DNA from: an uncultured Treponema sp.
GTDB taxonomy: Bacteria > Spirochaetota > Spirochaetia > Treponematales > Treponemataceae
Direction of reading: 5' to 3'
Assembly: GCA_945877425.1 (NCBI GenBank)
Contig: CAMCRZ010000014.1
Location: forward strand, 1 to 63,344
Length of the DNA stretch: 63,344 bases
Part shown: piece after piece, positions 33,966 through 43,717 of the stretch
Layout: each line of letters starts with the position of its first letter
How positions within the stretch are numbered: position 1 is the first letter of the stretch
The notes under the pieces: model-generated
Database searches by the model: none
What the model saw: the letters and a program-made list of their open reading frames with translations, nothing else
What the model was told of the DNA's origin: nothing
Made by a program: the position numbers and the translations under genes

Positions 33966-35666
33966 ATGAAATTTTTTTCAAGAAAAAATATTTTAACAAT
34001 TTCTGCTGTTTTTCTCTGTTTAAGTATTGGATTTTTACTTTCCAGCTGCAGCCAGTCAGAAGATAAATATGCGGAAATTACGGGATTTAGTTTTGAAAAG
34101 TCAGGTTCTCTTTTACAGACTGTCCGGGGCACTGTAAACCAGCAGTCAAAAGTAATTACAGTGTATCTTCCGGAATACGCTTATAGTGATGAAGACATAC
34201 GTTCTTCGCTAAAGCCTTCATTTTCTTTAGGAAGCGGAACTTCACTTTCTACCAAAATTGAAGACATGGACTTTACTGCAAGCCCTGTAAAAGTAGGCGT
34301 TACCTGCAGCAATGGAAATACTGCAACTTATAAAATCAATATTTTAAAGGAAGCAGCAGACGTAAAACGGAACAGCCTTTTGTTTACGGAGTACTATTCC
34401 GGCCAGGAAGCTTCTTACAAAGGTTCAAACAATCAGTTTATTGAAATTTCAAACAAAACTTCTTCTTCAATTGATTTAAGCAGCGTAGTCCTTACAAGGC
34501 ATTGCTGGGAAAACGGAGAAAGAGTGGCTCAAAAAGACCAGAGCGTAAAGTTAACAGGCACAATTCCTGCAAACGGACTCCTCATAATTTATTCACAGCG
34601 ATGTTCTTACTTTGCTTCAAAAAGCGACACTGTATCCGTTGTGTACCAGAGTGACAGAATGTACAACTCCATTATTACCACGCAAGGTCAGGACGGCTTT
34701 ACTTTAACAAGCGGCGGCGTACTTTTAGACTGTCTTGGCCCGGATAACGGCAACGGAACTGGCTGGAACTGGGGCGTTTCCAAACACATTCAGCGTAAAA
34801 ACGGACTTGCTTTTTTCAGAAAATGGGACGAAGCCGAATGGATTACGGAAGTTGCAGAAAACAAAGATTCAGACTTTTCTTCTACGGCAGGTGCTGAAAC
34901 GGCAAAACTCAGTTCTACTGCAAAAGACATTACGTACTTTGCAATAGAAAATCTTTCTACACCAGTTTACGGCTCTATTGACAATGAAAATCATACTGTT
35001 GAAGTTCAGTTAAATGATGATATTGGTACTGTTCACAACATTACAGTAAGTACAAATGGTTCTTATGTTTACTACAATGGGAAAAAAGTAGTTTCAGGAA
35101 GTACTGCAGTTGATTTTGCCAAGCCTTTTACACTTAGAGTTTATTCTGAAGGCGGCGATACTGTTTCTTATACAGTTACATCAAAAATAATTCACTACAA
35201 TCACAGTAAGGCACCTTCAGGAACATACGTTCTTTCTACAGACTATCCTAAAGACAAGGACATAATCTTGCTTTACGATCCTGACAGCAATAATTTCCTT
35301 GGTTCAAACGCTTCCGGCAATGGACTTTTAGGAGTATCATACACTCCAGACGGTGAAGAAGTAGAATTTGCTTCAGGAATGGCTGCATTGTGCGTAACTA
35401 AGCTTGGGGAAAATGAATACGGCTTAACTTATAACGGAAAATATCTTGTAGCAGAAAAATACAGTAGTTCTACATCAGCACTTAGCTTAAGTTCTTCTCC
35501 GGGAAATTACAGTGTATGGGAATTTTCAAAAAGTGACGGAACTTTTACCCTTAAGAGTAAAAATTCTACGGACGGCACGAATGTTCTTGGAATTGAATAT
35601 TACAGTGGATTCTACACTTACAAATCCTATTACTGTTCATTACAAATGTATGTAAAGAAAAACTAA
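33966..35666 (+). CDS. Lipoprotein with lamin-tail-like domain
   Basis: A 566-residue lipoprotein with the lipobox LSSC (Cys 28). Residues about 35-135 are an Ig-like domain. Residues about 138-290 resemble a lamin-tail (LTD) domain: LLFTEYYSGQEASYKGSNN, QFIEISNKTSSSIDL, SVVLTRHCWENG. LTD domains often accompany secreted ExeM-type nucleases. A second Ig-like part (residues about 320-415) and a C-terminal beta-trefoil-like part (residues about 420-566) with repeated YXL/W residues follow. The function is unknown; by context it may bind substrate for the nuclease, or anchor the complex. It lies 12 nt after the nuclease and 28 nt before the outer-membrane protein gene. Confidence 0.75.
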   Translation: MKFFSRKNILTISAVFLCLSIGFLLSSCSQSEDKYAEITGFSFEKSGSLLQTVRGTVNQQSKVITVYLPEYAYSDEDIRSSLKPSFSLGSGTSLSTKIEDMDFTASPVKVGVTCSNGNTATYKINILKEAADVKRNSLLFTEYYSGQEASYKGSNNQFIEISNKTSSSIDLSSVVLTRHCWENGERVAQKDQSVKLTGTIPANGLLIIYSQRCSYFASKSDTVSVVYQSDRMYNSIITTQGQDGFTLTSGGVLLDCLGPDNGNGTGWNWGVSKHIQRKNGLAFFRKWDEAEWITEVAENKDSDFSSTAGAETAKLSSTAKDITYFAIENLSTPVYGSIDNENHTVEVQLNDDIGTVHNITVSTNGSYVYYNGKKVVSGSTAVDFAKPFTLRVYSEGGDTVSYTVTSKIIHYNHSKAPSGTYVLSTDYPKDKDIILLYDPDSNNFLGSNASGNGLLGVSYTPDGEEVEFASGMAALCVTKLGENEYGLTYNGKYLVAEKYSSSTSALSLSSSPGNYSVWEFSKSDGTFTLKSKNSTDGTNVLGIEYYSGFYTYKSYYCSLQMYVKKN

Positions 35667-35694
35667 CCTAAAACCCAATATAGAGGAAATAAAT

Positions 35695-37566
35695 ATGATA
35701 AGAATTAAATCTTTAACTGTAGGAATTTTAACAGCAGCAGTTACACTTAATCTTTTTGCACAGACAACAAAAAGTTCCCTTGCTCCGGAATTCAGTGCAG
35801 ACATTACATTTTCTTCCGGCGTAAAGAATATTGACGACAACCTTACCGTAAAAGAAATCCCCGGACTTTCAAGCGAATATCAGGCAGTCGTAAATTTCAA
35901 CCTTAAAGGCTCATTTTCAAAAGATTCAGAATGGGGCGTAGAAAAAGAAGACGGCATTGAACTTAAAAGCGGTGTAGGTTACGAAGCAGGACTTGCAGTT
36001 GACATGGCAAAAGTTTACGCAGCAGTAAACGGTTCTTCAAACTACAGCGAATCAAGTGACACAAGCCATTACTCGCTTATTCAGCCAATGATTGACTGGT
36101 ACGAAAAAAATCAGAGTAAGTACGCACTTCCTGCAGATCCATGCGGTTCACTTGCAAAAGAAGGTACAAAATGGCCTGCAAAATGTTACGGCGAAAGTTC
36201 AGAACGGTATCAGTTTATTTCAGGCTCTACAGTTGAACCTGCAAATGACGTTAACTGGACAAGCGAAAAATGGGCTGATGCAAGCTGCCTTTACAATGAC
36301 ATAAAATACGCTATTTCTTCGGCAATAGATCAGCTTTACGGCGACAGCTTTGCTACAGGAAACATTGACCAGAACGAATATGCTTCTTTCAATTCAGATG
36401 TAAAGCGTCTTGCTGAACTTAAAATGAAGGCAAAAAGAGAATTTGCAGACGTAGCAGCAGGAAAATCTTCTTGTGCAGATTTAAAGGATGCAGTTACAAC
36501 AGCTTACATTAAAATTACAAACATTTGCGGTGCAGCTGATGCAAGAATTGACTTTACAGGCAAAAAGCTTAATGTTGGAAAAATGCTTTATTCTTCACTT
36601 GCAGGACAAAGCACAACAGGTTCAGCACTGGAACTTTCCCTTAAAAAAGGCTTGATTCAGGGATTTGAAGCTTCTGTTTTTGCAGGAATTGCAGGCGGAG
36701 AAGAACAGATTGCAGAAAATTACGATACAACTAAACTTGACTACTACGAAGGCACAAGCGGAGAACTTGCAGTAAAAGGCGCAGCACGCTATACACGTTA
36801 TTTTGAAAAGACAGGTTCAACTGTTCAGTTAAGTGCAGAAGGAATATGGTCAGACCTTCTTGAAGCAGAAGAAAACTATGCATTTGACATTGCAGCTTCT
36901 TACGCAGCAGACGGATTTATAAACTACAGCGCAAACGCAGAATTCCTTATGCTTAACTGGAAAGACCGCACAGATGATTATGATGATTACACAGGTGCAT
37001 ACTCTTTTGCAGCAAAAGCAGCAGCAAGGGCATTCGGTGCATCATTAAAACTTGAAGGCGCATATAAAACAGATCAGTTTTCACATCAGAAATGGAATGT
37101 GGAAGACAGATTTTACGGTTATTCTTTAGACAGCGACTATTACATTGCAAACGAAAAAAGTTCAGCTTACTTAAAGGCTCAGATTGAATTTAATCCCCAG
37201 TATTTTATCCTTTATGATATAGTTGACCTTTCTTTAGGCGCAGAAGCATTTGTTTACGACGGCTCGATTGCAGGAAAAGGCGCATTTGGAAAAGTTGCAC
37301 TTAACGCAGGAGATTTAATTCCTCTTCCTTTAACAGTTTACGCACAGGCTGATTATTACGAAAACAGCGAACTTGCAGAATTCAGTGATTACAGCACACT
37401 TCCGGATCAGGAATTGATGGACTTTACAAAAATAAGGGCGGGAATTTCATACAAACCTGTAAATAATTTTGAACTTTCTGCAGAATACGTAAGCGAACCT
37501 TCTTATTCAAGAAGAAATTCAGAAAGAGTTTCTTCAATTACAGTAAACGGAAAAATCAGTTTATAA
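35695..37566 (+). CDS. Outer-membrane beta-barrel-like protein of the nuclease operon
   Basis: A 623-residue exported protein, signal peptide MIRIKSLTVGILTAAVTLNLFAQ. The chain is rich in alternating hydrophobic/polar strands with Tyr and Gly (for example AFDIAASYAADGFINYSANAEFLML) and ends in strands such as VNNFELSAEYVSEP and ITVNGKISL, as expected of a beta barrel. A helical insert with Cys pairs lies at about residues 110-300. No family was recognised. Being between the LTD lipoprotein and the 5'-nucleotidase, it could be the pore or the outer-membrane anchor for nucleic-acid breakdown; that is inference. Confidence 0.65.
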   Translation: MIRIKSLTVGILTAAVTLNLFAQTTKSSLAPEFSADITFSSGVKNIDDNLTVKEIPGLSSEYQAVVNFNLKGSFSKDSEWGVEKEDGIELKSGVGYEAGLAVDMAKVYAAVNGSSNYSESSDTSHYSLIQPMIDWYEKNQSKYALPADPCGSLAKEGTKWPAKCYGESSERYQFISGSTVEPANDVNWTSEKWADASCLYNDIKYAISSAIDQLYGDSFATGNIDQNEYASFNSDVKRLAELKMKAKREFADVAAGKSSCADLKDAVTTAYIKITNICGAADARIDFTGKKLNVGKMLYSSLAGQSTTGSALELSLKKGLIQGFEASVFAGIAGGEEQIAENYDTTKLDYYEGTSGELAVKGAARYTRYFEKTGSTVQLSAEGIWSDLLEAEENYAFDIAASYAADGFINYSANAEFLMLNWKDRTDDYDDYTGAYSFAAKAAARAFGASLKLEGAYKTDQFSHQKWNVEDRFYGYSLDSDYYIANEKSSAYLKAQIEFNPQYFILYDIVDLSLGAEAFVYDGSIAGKGAFGKVALNAGDLIPLPLTVYAQADYYENSELAEFSDYSTLPDQELMDFTKIRAGISYKPVNNFELSAEYVSEPSYSRRNSERVSSITVNGKISL

Positions 37567-37588
37567 CGTAAACAAAGTGAGGAAAAAT

Positions 37589-39196
37589 ATGAAAAAAATA
37601 TTAAGCGTTTTGGCAGCAGTTTTTCTTTTGGGAAGTGCAGTTTGTGCAGAAACAATCCGCAAAATGGGAACAACAAATGCTGCTTCAGAAATTCTTGAAA
37701 ACGGAAAATCAAAGTATGTAAGCATTTTTGCAGTAAACGATTTCCATGGTTCTGTTGAAGAAGATCTGGCAGGAAAAAATCCGGGAATGGCAAAACTGTA
37801 TCAGGTTTTAAGCGAACTTCAGACTGTAAACCCGGAAAGCATTTTTGTTTCAGCAGGCGACAACTATCAGGGAAGCGCTCTTTCTAACTTAAGCAGGGGA
37901 AAAATTGTTTCTGACTTTTTCAAGTATGCAAACATTGCAGCAAGCACTGTAGGAAACCATGAATTTGACTGGGGCGATGAAATGTTTGCCCAATGGTCAA
38001 AAGACGGAAACTTTAACTTTCTTGCATGCAACATTATAGACAAGCGTACGGGAAAAATTCCTGAATGGGCAAAAGAATATGAACTTTTTAATATTGGCGG
38101 ACATTTAATCTGCATTATAGGCTGTACAACAGGCGACGTAGTTTACACAGCAAGCAAAAGCCGCATAGAAAACTATGAATTCATTGAATCAAGTGCAGCA
38201 GTAAGAAAAGTTTTGCGTAAAGTACAGGCAACTTATGCTCCTGAAGCAGTAATTGTACTTTCACACATTGGAAGCCACGAAAACCGCCTTACTCCAGGAA
38301 ATCCTGTAAGTGCAGACAAATCAACTGAACTGGAAGACGTTTGTGCCATAAAGGGAATTGATGCAGTTATTACAGGACACAGCCACGAGTACATTAACGG
38401 TACTGTAAATTCAGTTCCTGTAGTTCAGGCAATGAATTACGGTCGTGCAATAAGCCAGATTAAGCTTAAGTTCAACAGCGAAGGTCTTGTAAGTGCCAGC
38501 GGTAACATAATTGAAGTGTACAAGCAGAAAGACGTAATTACAGAAAATCCTGAACTTATTTACCTTGCAGCAGATTACAGGGCAAAATACGGAAGCGAAT
38601 TAGGCGAAAAAGTTTGTGTTGTAGAAGATGAACTTAGCCACGAAGAAACAGTTCAGAATGTAACTCCTTTAGGTTACGTAATGGCTTCGGCAATGCGTGC
38701 TGCCTACAAAACTGATTTTGCTGTAACAAACGGCGGCGGATTGCGTAAATCTGTAAATGCAGGAACACTTACTGTAAACGATATGTGGGAACTTATTCCT
38801 TTTGACAACACCGGCGTAGTCCTTACTGTAAAGGGAAGCGTTCTTAAGAAAATAGTTGACCATGGAATAAATTCAGTAGGATTCCGTGCAGGACAGTTTG
38901 CTGGCGGTAAAGTTTACTATTCAACAAGAAAAAGCGAAGGCTTTAGGGTTTCAAGAATTGTACTTGACGACGGACGCAATGTAGAAGACAACGAAATTTA
39001 CACAGTTGTAGTTAACGATTTTATGGCAGAAGGCGGCGATAAATACACAGTTATTTCTGAAGGCATTAAAAACGGTTCAATTAAGGCAGACAATACTTAC
39101 ATTCCAATGCGTGATGCAATAATTGAACAGCTTAAAAACTGGGGAACAATCCGCAGAAGCTGGAGCGAAATTCCAAAGGTTCTTTTTGCAGAATAA
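37589..39196 (+). CDS. Secreted UshA-type 5'-nucleotidase
   Basis: A 535-residue periplasmic or surface nucleotidase with signal peptide MKKILSVLAAVFLLGSAVCA. The metallophosphatase motifs are NDFHG, GDNYQGSALS, GNHEFDWG, HIGSHE and TGHSHEY (residues about 45-270). The C-terminal 5'-nucleotidase domain starts near 330 with TNGGGLRK and PFDNTGVVLTVKG. It removes phosphate from nucleotides. With the two nucleases nearby it can complete breakdown of nucleic acid to nucleosides. GTG at 37577 is in frame, but the GAGG before the ATG at 37589 decides the start. Two unpaired, AT-rich arms (GAATTTTAA...TTAAAATTC) follow at 39214. Confidence 0.93.
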   Translation: MKKILSVLAAVFLLGSAVCAETIRKMGTTNAASEILENGKSKYVSIFAVNDFHGSVEEDLAGKNPGMAKLYQVLSELQTVNPESIFVSAGDNYQGSALSNLSRGKIVSDFFKYANIAASTVGNHEFDWGDEMFAQWSKDGNFNFLACNIIDKRTGKIPEWAKEYELFNIGGHLICIIGCTTGDVVYTASKSRIENYEFIESSAAVRKVLRKVQATYAPEAVIVLSHIGSHENRLTPGNPVSADKSTELEDVCAIKGIDAVITGHSHEYINGTVNSVPVVQAMNYGRAISQIKLKFNSEGLVSASGNIIEVYKQKDVITENPELIYLAADYRAKYGSELGEKVCVVEDELSHEETVQNVTPLGYVMASAMRAAYKTDFAVTNGGGLRKSVNAGTLTVNDMWELIPFDNTGVVLTVKGSVLKKIVDHGINSVGFRAGQFAGGKVYYSTRKSEGFRVSRIVLDDGRNVEDNEIYTVVVNDFMAEGGDKYTVISEGIKNGSIKADNTYIPMRDAIIEQLKNWGTIRRSWSEIPKVLFAE

Positions 39197-39281
39197 AACA
39201 GACTTTTACCGAATTTTAAAAACTAAGGGTTAAAATTCTGTAAAAAGATATTAAGAAAAGTGTGAAATTTTCTTAATCGTA

Positions 39282-39310
39282 TTAACTTTTTCTGTTTATT
39301 TTTATATTAT
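39282..39310 (+). promoter_or_regulatory. Promoter of the chitobiase-repeat lipoprotein gene
   Basis: -35 TTAACT (39282-39287), 17-base spacer, -10 TATTAT (39305-39310). The leader of about 79 nt contains the hairpin AGAGGTTG...CAGCCTCT (39323-39362) before an AAGGAG site. Confidence 0.45.
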
Positions 39311-39395
39311 TGAGGATGTAACAGAGGTTGTCAGGGTTACGTGATATGTACAGGCAGCCTCTTTGCAAAAATATTTACATAATAAAGGAGTTGCT

Positions 39396-42344
39396 ATGAA
39401 ATCATTACTTAAAACTCTAGCAAGCGGCTTGGCGGCAGTAAGCCTTTTAATAGGAGCAGTTGCCTGTAGCTCAGATGACGGCGGAAGCAAACCTGAGTAT
39501 GTTGCTCCTGTTGAATTTAAATTGCAGACAGGTGGAACTTTTACTGATATAGAAGACGGACAAAAAATTGCGTTAAATTCTTCAATTTACCTTTCTTCTG
39601 CTACTGAAGGTGTAGAGATTTACTATACAAAAACAACAATGGAAGCTGATAATGTTGTTCCTGCAGTTGTTATGGACAGTTCAAATGCTCAAAGTCTTAT
39701 TTACAAAGGAGAAGCATCGTTATTATCAGTAACTGGTACTGTATCAGTTGATGTAGCTGCTGATAATTTTGAAATTTATGCTGTTGCAAAAAGTGAAAGC
39801 GGAAAGCTTTCTGCTGTAACAAAAATTAGTGTTGAGGTTGCACCTGTTCCTACAAGTGTTGTGTTTACTCCAACTGCAGAGGCTGTAGGTGGTAAATTTA
39901 CAAGAGGTACAACTGTAACACTTTCTTCAACTTCAGCTATAGTAGACGATACCATTACGATTTACTATTCATTAAATTCAGAATTAAGTGAAAGTAACTA
40001 TACAAAAATTGGTACACTTTATGAAACTGCCCTTACTATTAATGATTATGTAACTTACTATGCAATTGCTGTAAACGAAAATGGTTGCTCTGTAGTTTCA
40101 AGTTGTTCATTTGACGTTCCTGTTCTGTATATTGAAAAGTCTGAAGAGAAAAACTACGGTCTTACTGATGGAAAAATTGGAACTGTTCTTGATGCAATAC
40201 GCGGTTCTTTTACTTCTGTGACATTTGATTCTATTACAGTACAAGGCTATGTTGTATCTGCATCTTCAAGCAGTTTATATATTGTAGATGATAATCATGG
40301 TATCCAGATTTATAAAAGCAGTGCTTTTAGCGGATATGAAATTGGTGATTATGTAGTTGTTTCTGATTGTACTGCAGGTTGTGTATATAAGAAGTCTGGC
40401 TGTGCTGAAATTACAAGTTTCAATACTGTAGAAAAAGATGTATCTAAAAAGACAAGAAATTTCTATTACACAAAAATTCCTAGTTACGAAGCAGACTTTA
40501 CAAGTTATATTACTTTTGTTACTGATACTGAGCTTTCAAATGGTGATTGCAGTATTTATGCATTCAGAGGAACTCCAAGTGAGCATCAAAATTCACCAGA
40601 TTATGTTTATGTAGGTTCTTCACTTGTTTCTGATCAAGAGAAAACTAATTTTGGTTATGTTTCTAAAACAAACGATGGACTAATTGAGCTTTCTGTATTG
40701 TTCCAAGAAGAAGCAGACACAATTGAAAAAGATGTACCTAATGTTTATAACGTTGACTTTGACAAAGATTCAGATGAATATGAGAAAGACACAGTTGTAA
40801 CTCTTAGCTGTAAGACTAGTGATGCAACAATTTACTACAGTACAACAGAGTTTACTGTTGAAAGTTTTACTCAGTCTACTGATAAGAGTGAATATACACA
40901 AGGTAATACAGTTACTATTGATGGCGACAAAACTATTTATGCCATTGCAACTTTAACTACAGACGGACAAAGTTACTGTTCATCTACAGTTACTAAAAGA
41001 GAATATTTAGTAAAAAATAATATCACATATGTAGAAATGCCTGCAGAAACTCCAACAGATGGTTCATTTGCTGTTGATGGTGGAATTGCTAATTTCCTTA
41101 ATCTATCTGGTTTTGCTTCTGCTGGTGATGCTTTTAATATTTCAGATGGACCAACAATTACAGGTATTCTTACATTAACTGCTGAATCTAGGCAAAACTG
41201 GATTTTACAGGATAAAGACAATTCTATTTACTTCTACAATGTTGCTCTTCCATTTAACGCCCGTGTTGGTGATAAAGTTTCAGTAAAACCTACTGAGGCA
41301 CAAAATAGATACGGATCAAATCAAGTTACAAAAGTTGATACTGATAGTTTTGTAGTAACCAGACACGCAACTTCTAAAATTTACTATAATAACCTTTCCT
41401 TGTTAGATGATTTTACATCATATATAAATAAGGGATTATGTGCTTTGAGAGGTTTAAAGAGTGATTACGTATATTCAAGCGGAAAAAATCAAACTGCTGT
41501 TTTAACAAGTTACAATAGTAATTCTCTTATTCTTCCTTCTGAGGAAAAAACATTCTTTGGTTATGTTGAAGATTATTCTGAAAAATCAGGCAGTACTCAC
41601 ATTGAATTATACGCACTTTCTGTTCAAGATGCTGAAACTATTAACTATCCTACAAATATAACTTCAAACGTAAAAATTAGTGATTCTGGAGAATTTTCTG
41701 GTTCTATGAACGTTACGCTTTCTTGTCTGCAATCTGATGCAGAAATTTTCTATCAGATTATTGACGAAGGTGATGAATCAAAAACACCAATTACCACAGA
41801 AGCTTATGATTCAGCTACAAAATATGAAAATGATGTAACTATAAATAAGAGTTGTATTTTATATGCTATTGCTGTAAGAACAGTCAATGGTAAAAAGATA
41901 GTTTCTGATGTAGTAAGTGCAACTTACACACTTATGCCTGCTAATGTGTACAATTGTGTATTTGCAGATTTAGGTTTGAGCGATAAGACAGATCTTTCTA
42001 CCTCACCTGTAACTTGGAACGGCTTTACTTTTACTTTTGCTTCTAATGATGGTAGTACTCCTCTATATTATTCTAACGGTACTAATTTCCGAGTTTATAG
42101 CAAAAACACTTTAATAGTTGCACCTACAGATTCATCAAAGAAAATTACTAAGATAGAATTCACTTGGGATAAGTCTAATAATCCTTCAGCAGATACCGAT
42201 TGGACTTCAAGTTCAGGTTCATACAATATTAGCAATAAAGAATGGACTAGTGGAGATGCAAGTGGTGTAGAATCTGTTACTTTTACAGCTGGTAAAAAAA
42301 TGTTCTTTACTTCAGTAAAAATCACTACAGATGAACAGCCGTAA
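39396..42344 (+). CDS. Large surface lipoprotein with chitobiase-like and OB-fold-like repeats
   Basis: A 982-residue lipoprotein; the lipobox GAVAC puts Cys at about residue 24, followed by a Ser/Asp/Gly linker. At least four chitobiase C-terminal-like repeats recur (patterns xIYYSTxxFTxESFT...TIYAIA, EIYYTKTTME, TIYYSLNSELSE, EIFYQIIDEG). They alternate with OB-fold-like segments (VQGYVVSASSSSLYIVDDNHGIQIY and TGILTLTAESRQNWILQD). The chitobiase-type fold binds sugars or acts as a spacer; the OB-like segments resemble those beside ExeM nucleases. No catalytic motif was found. It has its own promoter, and a strong terminator separates it from the next nuclease, which shares the chitobiase-like domain. 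Confidence 0.75.
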   Translation: MKSLLKTLASGLAAVSLLIGAVACSSDDGGSKPEYVAPVEFKLQTGGTFTDIEDGQKIALNSSIYLSSATEGVEIYYTKTTMEADNVVPAVVMDSSNAQSLIYKGEASLLSVTGTVSVDVAADNFEIYAVAKSESGKLSAVTKISVEVAPVPTSVVFTPTAEAVGGKFTRGTTVTLSSTSAIVDDTITIYYSLNSELSESNYTKIGTLYETALTINDYVTYYAIAVNENGCSVVSSCSFDVPVLYIEKSEEKNYGLTDGKIGTVLDAIRGSFTSVTFDSITVQGYVVSASSSSLYIVDDNHGIQIYKSSAFSGYEIGDYVVVSDCTAGCVYKKSGCAEITSFNTVEKDVSKKTRNFYYTKIPSYEADFTSYITFVTDTELSNGDCSIYAFRGTPSEHQNSPDYVYVGSSLVSDQEKTNFGYVSKTNDGLIELSVLFQEEADTIEKDVPNVYNVDFDKDSDEYEKDTVVTLSCKTSDATIYYSTTEFTVESFTQSTDKSEYTQGNTVTIDGDKTIYAIATLTTDGQSYCSSTVTKREYLVKNNITYVEMPAETPTDGSFAVDGGIANFLNLSGFASAGDAFNISDGPTITGILTLTAESRQNWILQDKDNSIYFYNVALPFNARVGDKVSVKPTEAQNRYGSNQVTKVDTDSFVVTRHATSKIYYNNLSLLDDFTSYINKGLCALRGLKSDYVYSSGKNQTAVLTSYNSNSLILPSEEKTFFGYVEDYSEKSGSTHIELYALSVQDAETINYPTNITSNVKISDSGEFSGSMNVTLSCLQSDAEIFYQIIDEGDESKTPITTEAYDSATKYENDVTINKSCILYAIAVRTVNGKKIVSDVVSATYTLMPANVYNCVFADLGLSDKTDLSTSPVTWNGFTFTFASNDGSTPLYYSNGTNFRVYSKNTLIVAPTDSSKKITKIEFTWDKSNNPSADTDWTSSSGSYNISNKEWTSGDASGVESVTFTAGKKMFFTSVKITTDEQP

Positions 42345-42370
42345 GCTGCTCTCTTAACAAACTAATGTTT

Positions 42371-42420
42371 GCCGTTCACTTTTGAGGTGCGCTTTACTTC
42401 AAAAAGTGGGCGGCTTTTTT
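42371..42420 (+). terminator. Intrinsic terminator after the chitobiase-repeat lipoprotein
   Basis: Arms GCCG and CACTTTTGA pair with TCAAAAAGTG and CGGC, with small internal bulges, and are followed by six T. Confidence 0.8.
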
Positions 42421-42448
42421 ATGGTGTGTGCATTGTGGAATGTTGTAT

Positions 42449-43717
42449 ATGGTTAAGGTAAGAAAAATTTTTGTTTTGGTTTTAGGTGCAGTTGCTGCAT
42501 TATATTTTACAGGTTGTAAAACAGAAAATTCAGACCAGCAGCCGGTTGTTTCTCCTGTAGAGTTTTATCCTGCAGCCGGAAAAGTGCTGAAAAATTCTGT
42601 CATTACTATGAAAAGTGCTACAAAAAATGCAGAAATTTATTATGCTTTTTCTCCTATTTACGCAAATGACTGTATGGAAAAAGGCACTAAAGGTTCATCA
42701 TTTGAAATTACGGAAAGCTGCAAAGTTTATGCCTTTGCCGTAGACAGTAACGGAAATGTTTCTAGCCGTACAACTGCGCAATACACTGTAGTAAGCACTG
42801 AAGGCTATGAACTTTTAGGCACAAAAGGTTATTTAAATTCACAATCGTATATAGACAGCAGTTATACAGTTATAACTTATTCAGAAAACAATCCACTTTA
42901 TTTTGGAAATCCTTCTTGGGCAACTTCAAACAAAAGCTTTGAAAGAAATTATCTTGTAAGCCATGAACCTTACTTTACCCTTTCATTCAACAACGTAAAT
43001 CATATTTCAAACTGGGTAGGCTGGCACCTTGCTTCTTCGGATTTGGGAAGCGGCTCTCGTCCTAATGGTGAAGATGTTTTTTATGGAGATGAACTTCTGC
43101 CTTCTTCATTTTATAAAGTTCAGCATAAAGATTATTCTAACCAGAATTTTGACAGAGGCCATTTGTGTCCTAACGGTGACAGAACTTTATCTGACAATAC
43201 CTGCTATGAAACTTTCAGGACTACAAACATTGTGCCTCAGACTGCAAATAATAATCAGAAAGTCTGGGAAAAACTTGAAGAATACGAGCGTAAACTTGCC
43301 GAAGAGTATTCTAAGGAACTTTACATTTTTGCAGGTCCTTATGGTCAGGGTGGAGAAAACAGTTTAGGCACTTTATGCAATTACATAAAAGGCTACAGCG
43401 GCACTTCTTACACTTATCCTTTAAGTGACAACGGCATTTTAGTTCCTGCTTCTGTGTGGAAAATCATACTTATTTTAGATGAAGGCACAGGAGACTTAAA
43501 CCGCGTAACTGAATCAACTAAAGTAATTGCCGTAGACATACCGAACACTACAACATGCACTTCTGTTGCAACTAGTGCCGGCTATTCTGAAAAAGACGCC
43601 TGGAAATACTACCTTACAACTGTAGACGCTATAGAAGAGAAAACTGGCTATAACTTTTTTTCAGAACTTCCTTTAGAAATCCAGGCTTCAATAGAAAGCA
43701 CTGTTTATTCAGACTGA
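42449..43717 (+). CDS. Surface lipoprotein nuclease of the DRGH (DNA/RNA non-specific endonuclease) family
   Basis: A 422-residue lipoprotein with lipobox FTGC (Cys about 23). A chitobiase-like domain (about 30-110; EIYYAFSPIYANDC...YAFAVDSNG) precedes the nuclease domain (about 120-422). The catalytic motif is NFDRGHLCPNGDR, where His acts as the general base. NNNQKVWEKLEEYERKL supplies the family's later Asn and Glu. These enzymes cut single- and double-stranded DNA and RNA using Mg2+. It is a second surface nuclease near the ExeM-like one but with its own terminator upstream. Frames starting at 42428 (GTG) or 42440 (ATG) are possible; no clear ribosome binding site decides. It overlaps the convergent LD-carboxypeptidase gene by 13 bases. 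Confidence 0.88.
   Translation: MVKVRKIFVLVLGAVAALYFTGCKTENSDQQPVVSPVEFYPAAGKVLKNSVITMKSATKNAEIYYAFSPIYANDCMEKGTKGSSFEITESCKVYAFAVDSNGNVSSRTTAQYTVVSTEGYELLGTKGYLNSQSYIDSSYTVITYSENNPLYFGNPSWATSNKSFERNYLVSHEPYFTLSFNNVNHISNWVGWHLASSDLGSGSRPNGEDVFYGDELLPSSFYKVQHKDYSNQNFDRGHLCPNGDRTLSDNTCYETFRTTNIVPQTANNNQKVWEKLEEYERKLAEEYSKELYIFAGPYGQGGENSLGTLCNYIKGYSGTSYTYPLSDNGILVPASVWKIILILDEGTGDLNRVTESTKVIAVDIPNTTTCTSVATSAGYSEKDAWKYYLTTVDAIEEKTGYNFFSELPLEIQASIESTVYSD

Noticed and set aside
39214..39240. GAATTTTAA...TTAAAATTC as terminator after the 5'-nucleotidase
   Set aside because: The stem is entirely AT-rich apart from one pair and has no T run, so it is too weak to call.
43705..43717. Frameshift or misassembly at the overlap of nuclease and LD-carboxypeptidase genes
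   Set aside because: Both genes end naturally with intact C-termini; a 13-bp convergent overlap is common in compact genomes.
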